A DNA stretch of 64,000 nucleotides. It comes from SYFY01 sp041752315. Its GTDB lineage: Bacteria; Pseudomonadota; Gammaproteobacteria; Pseudomonadales; Azotimanducaceae. The notes under the pieces were generated by a model. It saw nothing but the letters and a program-made list of their open reading frames with translations. It was not told the DNA's origin and did no database searches. Positions within the stretch are counted from its first letter, which is position 1, and the number at the start of each line of letters is the position of its first letter. This document shows positions 1 through 7,935 of this stretch, piece by piece. Position numbers and translations under genes: made by a program. The stretch spans positions 1-64,000 of the forward strand of contig JBGSHJ010000060.1 of NCBI GenBank assembly GCA_041752315.1, given 5' to 3'.

Positions 1-2
1 TG

Positions 3-1382
3 AAGTTCGCCGCTCGCAGTGAGCAGTTCAATTCAGCTCAGCGCCAGTTGTTCGAAGAGACGATCGATGCGGATGTCGAGGCGATCAGCCTTTAACTGGA
101 GGCCTTGAAGTCGGTAGAGGCGCGTGCCGAGCCGAAGAGCACACCACGACGTGCACCGTTATCCGTTGACCTGCCACATATCGACGTGGTGCATGGACTG
201 GAGTCCACCGTCTGCACGTGCTGTTGTGCGATGTAGCGGATCGGTGAGGACATCAGCGAGAAGCTCGACTACACACCGGGCACCTTCAGTGTCGAACGCC
301 GTGTCCGCGGCAAGTGGGTGTGCGCGCCGTGCCAGACGCTCATCCAGGCACCGGTTCCGCTGCACGTCATCGACAAAGGGTTGCCGACCACCGGGTTTCT
401 GGCCCAGGTGCTCATCTCCAAGTACTTCGATCATCTCCCCCTGTACCGGCAGGAAAGCCTCTTTGGTCGGGCCGGCCTCGCCATCCTTCGCTCGACCCTG
501 GCGCAATGGGTCGGTCAGTGTGGTGTGCAGTTGCAGCCACTGGTGGATACGCTGCGAAGCCTGATGCTCGAACGTTCGGTGCTGCACGCCGATGAGACAC
601 CGGTGGCGATGCTGGTACCGGGCAAGGGAAAAACCCACCGGGCCTATGTCTGGACGTATGGCACGACGGTCTACGATGACCTGCAAGCCGTCGGCTATGA
701 CTTTGCCGAGAGCCGGGCTGGCGAGAATGCGCGCCGCTTCCTCGCGGGCTGGAGCGGCAAGCTGGTCTGTGATGACTACACCGGGTACAAGGCGATGTTC
801 GCCAATGGGATCACCGAAGTGGGCTGCCTCGCTCACGCACGGCGCAAGTTCTTCGACTTGTTGGCGGGTCACAAAAGTCCGGTCGCGGAGGAAGCACTAC
901 GGTTCTTCACGACAATTTACGACATCGAACGGGACGCCAGCGAACTGGACGTCGATGCGCGTGCCCGGCTGCGCAAGCTCAGGACCCAACCGGTGCTGGA
1001 TACCTTCCACGGCTGGCTGGTAATGCAGCGCCAGAAATCGACCGACGGGACAGCCATCGCCAAGGCGATCGACTACAGTCTGAAACGGTGGACCGCACTC
1101 ATCCGCTTTGCCGACGATGGCCAACTACCGCCTGACAACAACCACATCGAGAACCGGATACGCCCGATTGCACTCGGTCGCTCAAACTGGTTGTTCGCAG
1201 GCTAACTGCGCGGCGGACAACGCGCCGCTGCCGTGATGAGTCTGATCCAGTCGGCCAAGCTGAACGGACATGATCCCTATGTCTACCTGAAGTACATCCT
1301 GGAGCGATTGCCGACACAGCCGGCCAGTCGTATCGAAGAACTTCTTCCACATCGTTGGACTGCGCCCTCAGTAGTCGCATAA
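3..1382 (+). pseudogene. IS66-family transposase (TnpC), decayed by three in-frame stops
   Basis: One continuous reading frame encodes an IS66 DDE transposase but is broken by TAA at 93-95, TAG at 234-236 and TAA at 1203-1205; the frame closes at TAA 1380-1382. The 5' part lies outside the window. The catalytic triad is still legible: HADET, then CDDYTGYK, then NNHIEN. Downstream of the third stop the C-terminal tail continues in the same frame through LNGHDPY and EELLPHRW, which is the usual end of IS66 TnpC. The longest uninterrupted piece is 318-1205. The zinc-finger region, with CxxC pairs near the second stop, is damaged. No tnpA or tnpB lies on the 3' side. Stops without frameshifts suggest old, slow decay rather than deletion. 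TAA and TAG serve as normal stops in neighbouring genes, so recoding is unlikely. Confidence 0.9.
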
Positions 1383-1653
1383 CCATAACGCGGTCTGGTA
1401 GCAAGATGTGTTCGCCAGTCGGTTACCATACACCGCATCCGATTCGATCCGGGGGCTCAACCTCGCGCTGCGGTTTTGCTCTTGCAGCACTTGATTTTGA
1501 TCACCACACGACGCCGATTGACGATCGCCCGGCAGGCGATGCCGTTGGCACGCTGGATTTGAACAATGTTGGCCATACGAAGAATGCGTCGCAAAACAAC
1601 AATGCGCGGGCAACCGTTTGGTCTACCGCGGTTTGCTTGTGCTCCACCGGAGT

Positions 1654-1676
1654 CTGAAAACATCCCGTGTTTTCAG
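1654..1676. other. Perfect 9-bp stem-loop downstream of tRNA-Asn
   Basis: The sequence CTGAAAACA, a 5-nt loop, then TGTTTTCAG forms a perfect inverted repeat 9 nt past the 3' end of the tRNA on the minus strand. It has no separate U-run, so it is only a weak terminator or processing-site candidate for the tRNA transcript. Apart from it, 1383-1684 (about 300 bp) shows nothing I can recognise. Confidence 0.4.
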
Positions 1677-1684
1677 TGAGTTAT

Positions 1685-1760
1685 TGGCTCCGCCTGTTGG
1701 ACTCGAACCAACGACCCGCTGATTAACAGTCAGCTGCTCTACCAACTGAGCTAAGGCGGA
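1685..1760 (-). tRNA. tRNA-Asn (GTT)
   Basis: Reading the minus strand, the cloverleaf is complete. The acceptor arm is TCCGCCT/AGGCGGA, the D-arm contains AGTTGGTAGA, the anticodon stem is GCTGA/TCAGC around the loop CTGTTAA with anticodon GTT, and the T-arm is GTTGG-TTCGAGT-CCAAC. The discriminator is G and the CCA end is encoded, giving 76 nt. The gene stands between a decayed IS66 copy on its 3' side and the PPK2 remnant/N-ATPase operon on its 5' side. tRNA 3' ends are common integration targets, but I found no repeat of this 3' end elsewhere in the window. Confidence 0.97.
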
Positions 1761-1800
1761 ATGGGGTCTTGCCGGGAAGCCCGGACTTCAAGGGAGGCAT

Positions 1801-1828
1801 AGTTTACGGGCGTAAACTCGCATTGCAA
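1801..1828 (-). promoter_or_regulatory. Candidate tRNA-Asn promoter containing an 18-bp palindrome
   Basis: On the minus strand TTGCAA (1828-1823) and TAAACT (1806-1801) are separated by 16 nt, a reasonable sigma70 spacing, and lie about 40 nt upstream of the mature tRNA. The spacer and -10 are covered by a perfect inverted repeat, AGTTTACG-GG-CGTAAACT at 1801-1818. That symmetry could be an operator or chance; no regulator is known from the sequence. Confidence 0.4.
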
Positions 1829-1980
1829 GGGTACAAAGTGCCCGAAGTGGTTACATATGGATGCAAGGGTCGTGAACTGGGACTCTCCCCGTCCTGCCTT
1901 ATCGGCGTCCAAACGCCAGATTGGTAGTTCGAATGTGACATTCTGGAGCTTGCGGTGGGATCCACCACATCGATGACTCT

Positions 1981-2533
1981 TCATTTGTCGAGTCTTTCGC
2001 GTAAAACGTGCAGTGCCTTTCGGCGCTTCGCACTGGGCTGGGGATAGGCCATGCTCAGCCCCTTGAAAACATCCAGGATGATCCTGGATACGATCAGTCG
2101 CGTGTTCATTTTTTGTCATCAGCAGGGACGACATACCAGAGTGCAATTCGGGTGCTCGTCCCGCTGAAACACGCCTCATACGCCCGCACGAAACGCTCCC
2201 ACAATTTTTCTAGTCGATGTCGGCGACGCTGAGTTTCCAGTTTTTGTCCGGATCGTCGATGCGCTTGATGAAGCGGTTTCGTTGGGTGTCCTTCGACTCA
2301 TGTAGGAAGAACTTGATAATCCGCGTACCGCTACGGTTGCGATGGTTCTCGAGATCCACGATCGACCGATACCGCTCCGCCCAGATGGTCTTCTCGTACA
2401 GTAGCTCGTCGGGAAGGTTGTGGTATTCCTTCTTCCACTGGTAAGCGCATTCCACCTACGTCGGCCACTTCTTGAGGTCGACGCTCGCACCCTCGACAAC
2501 ACAGAAATCTCGGGAATCTATAGTCAGCGTCAT
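1981..2533 (-). pseudogene. Polyphosphate kinase 2 (PPK2) remnant, internally deleted and frameshifted
   Basis: The start ATG (2533-2531) overlaps the atpG stop as ATGA. The first residues (…VDLKKWPT) match the N-terminus of PPK2 proteins. An in-frame TAG at 2458-2456 follows. The same frame then continues with typical PPK2 C-terminal sequence: IWAERYRSI, GTRIIKFFLH, RIDDPDKNWK, to a TAG at 2212-2210. A one-base shift restores EKLWERF, RAYEACF and WYVVPADDKK. A second shift at a poly-A run restores NTRLIVSRI through to TGA at 1983-1981. The central catalytic part, roughly 130 residues including the Walker A nucleotide loop, is missing between the N-terminal piece and IWAERY. PPK2 enzymes transfer phosphate between polyphosphate and nucleotides; this copy cannot. 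The overlap shows it was once translated with the ATPase operon. Confidence 0.88.
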
Positions 2534-3471
2534 GACATGCCGTTCCTGGGTGTGTTCGCAGTCTTCGGCGCGCCTTTTATTGAGAGGGCTTCTACGCCGG
2601 AGATGACGTCGAACAACTCCTCGTCGATGCTGCTCTGTCGCAATCGGTGGAAACTTCCGTTGAACTCTTCGAGCAAGTCGTCGATGTTCTGGTCGGCACG
2701 GTGCATCGCCGCCAGCCGACTTGCATTCTCGCTCGCGAGCGATTCGGCGCACGCACGGAAAAGCGAGATGAAGAGATATTCGCGGATGAATCCGCGCAGG
2801 GTCGCGGTGTCTCCCCCGAGGATCTCAGGCGGTGTTGCCGTGGGCCAGGGAACCTCGACCAACCTGCGACGCCAAACGTCGTCCAGCGGCAGCAGTCGCT
2901 GGCTGACCGGCGCATGGATAGATCCGGAACCCATTCGCGAGGTTGCGCGGTGGTAGAACAGGTGAAGCTCACCGATCACAACCGGACCCCGGCGCGTCTC
3001 GGTCTCCAAGAGAATCTCCCCGACAAGGGGACCGATGGCCTGAACCGAATTCGGCACCGTAAAAACTTTTGTCACGGGAACACCCGCGGCGAGCAGGCTC
3101 GCATGAACGCGCGCTCCAACGGCCCAGATCTGGCTTCTGCCTCGCAGAGCTCCGAGGGTCTCCATCGCAAAATCGGTAACTACATCATTGAACTGACCTA
3201 CGAGGCCCTGGTCCGAGCCGAAGACAACGGCACCGATCGCGTTCCGCACAGGTCCGTCATTGTGATCGCTCGACATCAACGCGGGCCCGTTTGCCCGGAA
3301 GCATACGCCCAGCCCCAACTCCACAGTCCGATAGTAGTCGGCCAGCGCGCGTACCGATTGTTCATACTGCCCGATGCTCGAAGCGGCCATGGCCTTCATC
3401 GTGCGAACCACCGATTGCAGATCGCCCGCGCTGGCGATCTTTCGGCGCAGACTCGCCGTTGTGTCGCTCAC
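2530..3471 (-). CDS. atpG: N-type ATPase gamma subunit
   Basis: This is the central rotor stalk of the F1-like head. It is 313 aa, close to the usual gamma length. The N-terminus (TASLRRKIASAGDLQSVV) matches the gamma coiled-coil start. The MKAMAASSI segment and the C-terminal IDEELFDVISG helix are also typical of N-type gammas. The start is the GTG at 3471-3469, which overlaps the atpA stop as GTGA; the frame stays open further upstream, but only inside atpA. It is the last intact gene of the operon, as in the canonical atpDCQRBEFAG order, and its TGA overlaps the ATG of the PPK2 remnant. Family assignment is secure from context and motifs. Confidence 0.93.
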   Translation of the reverse strand: MSDTTASLRRKIASAGDLQSVVRTMKAMAASSIGQYEQSVRALADYYRTVELGLGVCFRANGPALMSSDHNDGPVRNAIGAVVFGSDQGLVGQFNDVVTDFAMETLGALRGRSQIWAVGARVHASLLAAGVPVTKVFTVPNSVQAIGPLVGEILLETETRRGPVVIGELHLFYHRATSRMGSGSIHAPVSQRLLPLDDVWRRRLVEVPWPTATPPEILGGDTATLRGFIREYLFISLFRACAESLASENASRLAAMHRADQNIDDLLEEFNGSFHRLRQSSIDEELFDVISGVEALSIKGAPKTANTPRNGMS

Positions 3472-5105
3472 GACGTTACGGTCCGTGCCGCTTTGGACTC
3501 CATCGGCGTCAGGGTTTCCCTTCCGGATCCGGGATCGGACCGGGGCCCTCCCTTGGCTGCGGAAAGGCGGTCGATCGCAGGCTGGAATCGCACCAGCGCT
3601 ACTCTGACGGCGTCGAGAATCATCTTGCGATCCTCCTCCCCCAGTTTTGCGGTGGCTTCGATCCGCGCACGTACATCGTCCGGAATGGTCGCCGCTGCTT
3701 CGCGCACGATGCGCTCGGCATCTGGCATCTGATCGATCGGCACCGGCTCGAAGAGCTCCGAGGTCAAAGCCAGCAGCACAACGATCTGTGAGAAGACAGC
3801 GACCGGGGCGAACTCCGGTTGCTTGAGGCAAGCGCGGATTCGCCTTCCATGTTCGATGGTCTTGCGAGTGTCCTCATCCAGACGGGCACCAAACCGGGCA
3901 AAGGTCTCGAGCTCTTCGAACTGCGCGTAGGCGAGCTTGAGGTCGCCCGCCACCACACGGTAGACCGCGCGCTGCGCCTTCCCACCGACGCGCGAGACAG
4001 AGTTGCCAACATCAACGGCGGGCAGCACACCCAATTCGAACAGCCTGGGCGAAAGGTAGATTTGCCCATCGGTGATCGAAATGAGGTTTGTTGGAATATA
4101 TGCGGAAATATTCTGCGCTTCCGTCTCGATGATGGGCAGCGCCGTTAGCGACCCGCCGCCGCGCTCTGCGCAAAGATGCGTTGCCCGTTCGAGCAGGCGT
4201 GCGTGGATGTAGAAGATGTCGCCCGGAAACGCCTCCCGTCCGGGCGGTCGCCGGAGCAGGAGGGAAAGCTCGCGATAAGCACGGGCGTGGTGCGTCAGAT
4301 CGTCGTAAACGATCAGCACGTCGCGGCCTGCTTCCATGAAATGTTCGGCGATGCTGGTCGCCGCGTAAGGAGCAATATAGGTGAGCCCGGGCGGGTCGTT
4401 GCCCTCGGTGACGACCACGACGGTGTACTCCATGGCAGCCCTTTCCCTGAGGATCGCTACAGTCTTCGCCACGGCAGAAGCTCGCTGGCCTATGGCGCAA
4501 TAGACACACACGACATTCTGACCTCGCTGGTTGAGAATGGTGTCGATGGCAATGGCTGTCTTGCCTGTCTGCCGGTCGCCGAGAATGAGCTCACGCTGGC
4601 CGCGACCGATCGGGATGAGCGCATCGATGACCTTGATGCCGGTCTGGAGCGGCACGGTAACTGGAGCGCGGTCCATGATGGGTGCAGCGGGGCGTTCGAT
4701 GGGCAACCGCTCGCGCTCCGGGAGCGCACCGTTGCCATCCAGCGCCCGACCGAGCGGGTCGATCACACGTCCTAACAATGCGTCGCCTACCGCGACATCC
4801 ATCACTCGACCCGTTCGTTCGACGTTATCGCCAGCATGCAAATGCCAGTAGTCGCCAAGAAGAACAACGCCGATTTCGTCCTCATCCAGGTTGAACGCGA
4901 TACCAAACACTCCGCCGGGAAATTTGACCAACTCATCAAAGCCCACACCGGGAAGGCCGGATACGGTAGCGATGCCAGTGGAGATCGACGTGATCGTTCC
5001 CACCTCACGCGGCACGAACTGTGGGGTGTAGCTTTCGCGAGCGCTGCGCATCCTGTTGAAGGCACGGGCGAGGACGTTCTGGAGGTTCTCAGGCTCGGTG
5101 TTCAT
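3468..5105 (-). CDS. atpA: N-type ATPase alpha subunit
   Basis: A 545-aa nucleotide-binding, mainly non-catalytic subunit of the F1 head. The Walker A motif reads GDRQTGKT. The alpha signature ERAT…S and the region around IYLSPRLFELGVLPAVDVGNS are present, with the arginine-containing SVSRVGGKAQ following. The length is slightly above F-type alpha (about 513 aa), with an extended, charged C-terminus of about 30 residues ending in MESKAARTVTS. The start ATG overlaps the end of atpF by 17 nt, and the stop overlaps atpG by 4 nt, so translation is tightly coupled. No delta-subunit gene (atpH) lies between atpF and atpA, as expected for N-ATPases. Confidence 0.96.
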   Translation of the reverse strand: MNTEPENLQNVLARAFNRMRSARESYTPQFVPREVGTITSISTGIATVSGLPGVGFDELVKFPGGVFGIAFNLDEDEIGVVLLGDYWHLHAGDNVERTGRVMDVAVGDALLGRVIDPLGRALDGNGALPERERLPIERPAAPIMDRAPVTVPLQTGIKVIDALIPIGRGQRELILGDRQTGKTAIAIDTILNQRGQNVVCVYCAIGQRASAVAKTVAILRERAAMEYTVVVVTEGNDPPGLTYIAPYAATSIAEHFMEAGRDVLIVYDDLTHHARAYRELSLLLRRPPGREAFPGDIFYIHARLLERATHLCAERGGGSLTALPIIETEAQNISAYIPTNLISITDGQIYLSPRLFELGVLPAVDVGNSVSRVGGKAQRAVYRVVAGDLKLAYAQFEELETFARFGARLDEDTRKTIEHGRRIRACLKQPEFAPVAVFSQIVVLLALTSELFEPVPIDQMPDAERIVREAAATIPDDVRARIEATAKLGEEDRKMILDAVRVALVRFQPAIDRLSAAKGGPRSDPGSGRETLTPMESKAARTVTS

Positions 5106-5919
5106 TGGCCTCTTCTTTCAGGACAGGCTCCGGATCAGGCTTGACCTCGTGCTCCAATGGGACTCGTTTGCCCACAAGGGAGGCGACGCTCTTCTCCAGT
5201 GACCCGAGATAATCGTCGATGCTCCAGGCCACCTTCTGTCCATTCGTGATGAGCTCGATTCCGCCGATCAGGTCCGACGAAGTTTCGAAGCGCACGCGGA
5301 CCGCGACGGCGAAGGTTTCGTCGAGCGCATTCTGTATCGCCGCGCGCGGCTGCGTCGGCATCTCAAACGCGCTACGCACCAGCGCAGGCTCCGAAGCCGT
5401 CTTCAGCGTCGCACCCAGATGCGCTTTTGTCTGACTATCCATCTCCCGCAGACGGCGCGTGAACACCTCGCTCATGCGCTCTTCCAGACTTGTCGTCGCA
5501 AGATCCCTCAGCACCTTTCTCACGATGGCAAACACCTCTTCGCGCGTCTGGCGACCGATCGCCTGACTCAGGTCATGCGCTTCATTGTTCAACGTCTCCT
5601 GTCGCTTGGCACTCAAGACCTCGGCCGCCTGCCGCGCCTCGTCGAGGAGCCGTTGAACCTCGACTTTCGCATCGTCAGTCGCCTGGCTCAGGAGTGTGAC
5701 GCGCTGCTGGGCGAATTCCTCGTTCTTCCGCTGAAACTCGGCGCGCTCCTTCTGGGCCTCGGCCTTCTTCGCGTCGGCATTCGCGAGTTCCGCGGCGATG
5801 CTCTTTTCCCGGGCGTCGATCGCGTCGAGGATCGGTTTATATAGAAAACGCTTCATCAGCCAAACCAGGATGACGAAGTTGAGTGCCTGTGCACCGACGG
5901 TAAACCAGTCGATGAGCAT
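5089..5919 (-). CDS. atpF: N-type ATPase b subunit with delta-like C-terminal extension
   Basis: A 276-aa peripheral stator. One N-terminal membrane helix (about residues 7-25, ALNFVILVWLMKRFLY) is followed by a long charged coiled coil (about 30-135) rich in Ala, Glu, Lys and Gln. It is much longer than the usual 156-aa b subunit. The C-terminal third (about 180-260) contains the GGIELITNG segment that resembles the C-terminal part of delta (OSCP). The family precedent is that N-type operons lack atpH and carry the delta function on an extended b. It starts 3 nt after atpE and overlaps atpA by 17 nt. Confidence 0.92.
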   Translation of the reverse strand: MLIDWFTVGAQALNFVILVWLMKRFLYKPILDAIDAREKSIAAELANADAKKAEAQKERAEFQRKNEEFAQQRVTLLSQATDDAKVEVQRLLDEARQAAEVLSAKRQETLNNEAHDLSQAIGRQTREEVFAIVRKVLRDLATTSLEERMSEVFTRRLREMDSQTKAHLGATLKTASEPALVRSAFEMPTQPRAAIQNALDETFAVAVRVRFETSSDLIGGIELITNGQKVAWSIDDYLGSLEKSVASLVGKRVPLEHEVKPDPEPVLKEEANEHRA

Positions 5920-5922
5920 GAA

Positions 5923-6204
5923 TCAGCTTCCTGCGGCTTGCGCGATGACGTGATTCCAGAACGGATTGGCGAAGATGAAAATCATTGAGACCACAAAACA
6001 ATAGATGGCCGTGGACTCGATCATTGCCAAACCTACGAACAAGGTGCGGGTGATGGTGGCGGACGCGTCGGGTTGCTGCGCCAGTGCGCTCAGCGCCGTC
6101 GCGACCGCCCGCCCTTCCGCAAGGGCGGGCCCCATGGTGCCAAACCCGGTCGTGATGCCGGCAATGACAATTGATGCGACCGCGATGATCGTCATGCTAT
6201 CCAT
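5923..6204 (-). CDS. atpE: N-type ATPase c subunit (rotor ring)
   Basis: A 93-aa hairpin of two membrane helices forming the ion-carrying ring. The outer-helix ion site reads MIESTAIY, giving the essential carboxylate Glu63 with Ser64, Thr65 and Tyr68. These are the residues that build Na+ sites in ion-translocating c rings. The inner helix (LAEGRAVATA) places Glu30 where classic Na+ rings have Gln, so the site has two carboxylates. The loop AQQPDAS is the conserved polar loop. Na+ or H+ coupling cannot be decided from sequence: N-type c rings with two carboxylates have been discussed as Na+ carriers, and at least one was found to be proton-specific. It lies between atpB and atpF. Confidence 0.95.
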   Translation of the reverse strand: MDSMTIIAVASIVIAGITTGFGTMGPALAEGRAVATALSALAQQPDASATITRTLFVGLAMIESTAIYCFVVSMIFIFANPFWNHVIAQAAGS

Positions 6205-6228
6205 GGCTACTCCTTTTACTGGTTTCGT

Positions 6229-6927
6229 TCATGCTTCACTCGGAGCCGGTTGCAATTTAGGTTTGCGCACGCGCGTCGCAGCGGCGATGTAAACGGCTGC
6301 CAGGATGCTGAAGATGTAGGCCTGCACCATGCCGGTGAGCATACCGAGCGTGGTCATGACGATAGGGAAGATGAAGGGCGTAATGGTGAGCAGGATGCCG
6401 ATGATCATCGCGCCACTCATCATGTTGCCAAACAGGCGCACAGCCAGGGCCAGTGTGCGGGAGATCTCACTGATGATATTGAACGGCAGCATGATGAACG
6501 TGGGTTCGATGTACGATTTGAGATAGTCGCCCACGCCCTGCTCCGATATCCCGAACATCGGCACGGCCACCATCACGCACAGCGCAAGCGCCGTTGTAGT
6601 GGAAAGAGAACCCGTCGGAGGTTCGAAACCAGGAATGATGGTGCAAAGGCTGGCGGCGGCGACGAACAGAAAAAGCGTGCCCAGAAAGCCGAGGTATTTT
6701 TTCGGGTGCGACAGGCCGACTTCCCCGATTTGTTTCGAGATGAGGGTAACGACGATCTCCAGGAGGTTCTGCCAGCGGGAGCGTCTGTGATCCGTGGTCA
6801 GTTTGCGCGTGACGAGTTTTGCGCCGATCACCAGCACCAGCATGAGTGCCCAGGTGAAGGCGATAGTGGCGTTTAGTTTGAAGAATCCGGATTGCCAGAA
6901 GATGATCTCGTCGGGACTAAGGCGCAT
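6229..6927 (-). CDS. atpB: N-type ATPase a subunit (ion channel stator)
   Basis: A 232-aa multi-spanning membrane protein that forms the ion half-channels facing the c ring. The essential arginine is Arg164 in LAVRLFGNMMSG, and the following helix MVQAYIFSILAAVYI is diagnostic. The start chosen is the ATG at 6927, which overlaps the atpR stop by 11 nt. The open frame extends upstream to 7047 but only within atpR, and MRLSPDEIIFW is the usual N-terminus of N-type a subunits. Confidence 0.95.
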   Translation of the reverse strand: MRLSPDEIIFWQSGFFKLNATIAFTWALMLVLVIGAKLVTRKLTTDHRRSRWQNLLEIVVTLISKQIGEVGLSHPKKYLGFLGTLFLFVAAASLCTIIPGFEPPTGSLSTTTALALCVMVAVPMFGISEQGVGDYLKSYIEPTFIMLPFNIISEISRTLALAVRLFGNMMSGAMIIGILLTITPFIFPIVMTTLGMLTGMVQAYIFSILAAVYIAAATRVRKPKLQPAPSEA

Positions 6928-7231
6928 GGGTGGCCTCCTTGGCATCGGAGCCAGGGTATTCAAGCGTCGCGCGGGCAAGTCGCAGCACGAGGAAACGGGC
7001 GATGACAAATCCAAGCACGCACCCAAGCAGCCGCTGCCACTGGCCATCGCCGATCAGATAAAATCCCGCCAGGACGGCGCCCGACCGCAGCAACAGGCTT
7101 CCGACGAACCAGAGCATCGGTTGTGGAGACACAACAGCCCTGCGAACTGTCCACCACAGGCCGCCGAAAAAAAAGGCGCCGAGTACAACGCCCACTGCGC
7201 CCGCCACAACCACCATCAGGGACTCATTCAT
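6917..7231 (-). CDS. atpR: N-type ATPase AtpR subunit
   Basis: A 104-aa hydrophobic protein with three likely membrane helices (about residues 5-25, 38-60 and 68-88), found only in N-type ATPase operons between atpQ and atpB. Its role is not firmly established; it is thought to help assembly or ion access of the membrane sector. The start ATG overlaps the atpQ stop by 8 nt (ATGAATGA) and the stop overlaps atpB. Assignment rests on position, size and the LLLRSGAVLAGFYL-type helix typical of the family. Confidence 0.85.
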   Translation of the reverse strand: MNESLMVVVAGAVGVVLGAFFFGGLWWTVRRAVVSPQPMLWFVGSLLLRSGAVLAGFYLIGDGQWQRLLGCVLGFVIARFLVLRLARATLEYPGSDAKEATHAP

Positions 7232-7556
7232 CGTCGTTTTCCGGTTCGTCCCGCATGGCTTTGTCTTCCTTGGACACCCAAAACCACGCGTTCAAACAGC
7301 CTATGGTCAGCCCCGCTACCAGGAGCGCCAGCGTCCAGGAACGGCCGCCCGGATAGTGTTTGTCCAACCAGACTCCGAGCGCCGCGCCGAGCAGCGTGGG
7401 CACAACTACCGACCAGCCTATGAGGCCCATCATGCCCAGGCCAAACCACACATGGCCGGGATTGCCCTGCGCTTTGAGTTTGAGCGCGGCCTTTGCGCCG
7501 ACCTGCTCGGCAAAGGTCTTTGCGTCCTTCGGACGGCTGTCTGGCTTGTCATTCAC
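7224..7556 (-). CDS. atpQ: N-type ATPase AtpQ (AtpI-like) subunit
   Basis: A 110-aa membrane protein with two helices (about 41-61 and 74-95) joined by a polar loop LDKHYPGGRSW, the pattern of the AtpI/AtpQ family. The relatives are proposed to help c-ring assembly or Mg2+ handling. The best start is a GTG at 7556 that overlaps the atpC stop by 8 nt (GTGAATGA), giving VNDKPDSRPKD with a hydrophilic head. The longer open frame from 7628 lies inside atpC. The acidic tail (PENDDE) ends on the atpR start. Confidence 0.85.
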   Translation of the reverse strand: MNDKPDSRPKDAKTFAEQVGAKAALKLKAQGNPGHVWFGLGMMGLIGWSVVVPTLLGAALGVWLDKHYPGGRSWTLALLVAGLTIGCLNAWFWVSKEDKAMRDEPENDDE

Positions 7557-7935
7557 GTTGGAAGCCCACCATGCGATGCAGCACTCCAGCTTCCAATTTC
7601 GCCAACACGGCGCGCAGACCCTGCTCACGCTCGTCCAGGTCTGTGAATTCCTGCTCCACCGAATCGCGCAATTTGGCGAGGTCCGTTCCGACCAGCGCCC
7701 GACGCACAGAAACGAGTACGTCAGGACCAGCCTTGACGAGCACGCCGTTGTCCACGGCGATGTAGACCTCGCCGTTCGCCTCGGTCTCGTAAATCAGGAT
7801 CCCCGGGGTGAGCGCCAGAACACAGTCGAGTCGACGTGGCAGTAGTCCAAAGGAGCCTTCGAGTGTCTGGGCGACGATTCGCGAGACGCGCTGCTCGGCA
7901 AAGATCTGAAAGGGCAGCAGGATTTTAAGATTCAT
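7549..7935 (-). CDS. atpC: N-type ATPase epsilon subunit
   Basis: A 128-aa subunit of the central stalk. It has the N-terminal beta-sandwich of epsilon (FGLLPRRLDCVLALTPGIL, then GEVYIAVDNGVLV) and a short C-terminal helical part. The start ATG at 7935 overlaps the end of atpD by 11 nt; an upstream ATG at 7956 is possible but would be deeper inside atpD. Epsilon couples rotation and can inhibit ATP hydrolysis in F-types; whether it inhibits in N-types is unknown. Confidence 0.9.
   Translation of the reverse strand: MNLKILLPFQIFAEQRVSRIVAQTLEGSFGLLPRRLDCVLALTPGILIYETEANGEVYIAVDNGVLVKAGPDVLVSVRRALVGTDLAKLRDSVEQEFTDLDEREQGLRAVLAKLEAGVLHRMVGFQRE

Noticed and set aside
3..1382. Stop-codon readthrough or recoding of TAA/TAG in the IS66 gene
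   Set aside because: TAA and TAG end normal genes in the window (atpD ends in TAA, gyrA in TAG), so the code is standard; a pseudogene is simpler.
1685..1760. tRNA-Asn as attachment site of an island holding the N-ATPase
   Set aside because: The operon is on the 5' side of the tRNA; integrations normally occur at the 3' end, and no direct repeat or integrase was seen.
2647..3732. 361-codon plus-strand frame over atpG and atpA
   Set aside because: Antisense to intact ATPase genes; no recognisable domain.
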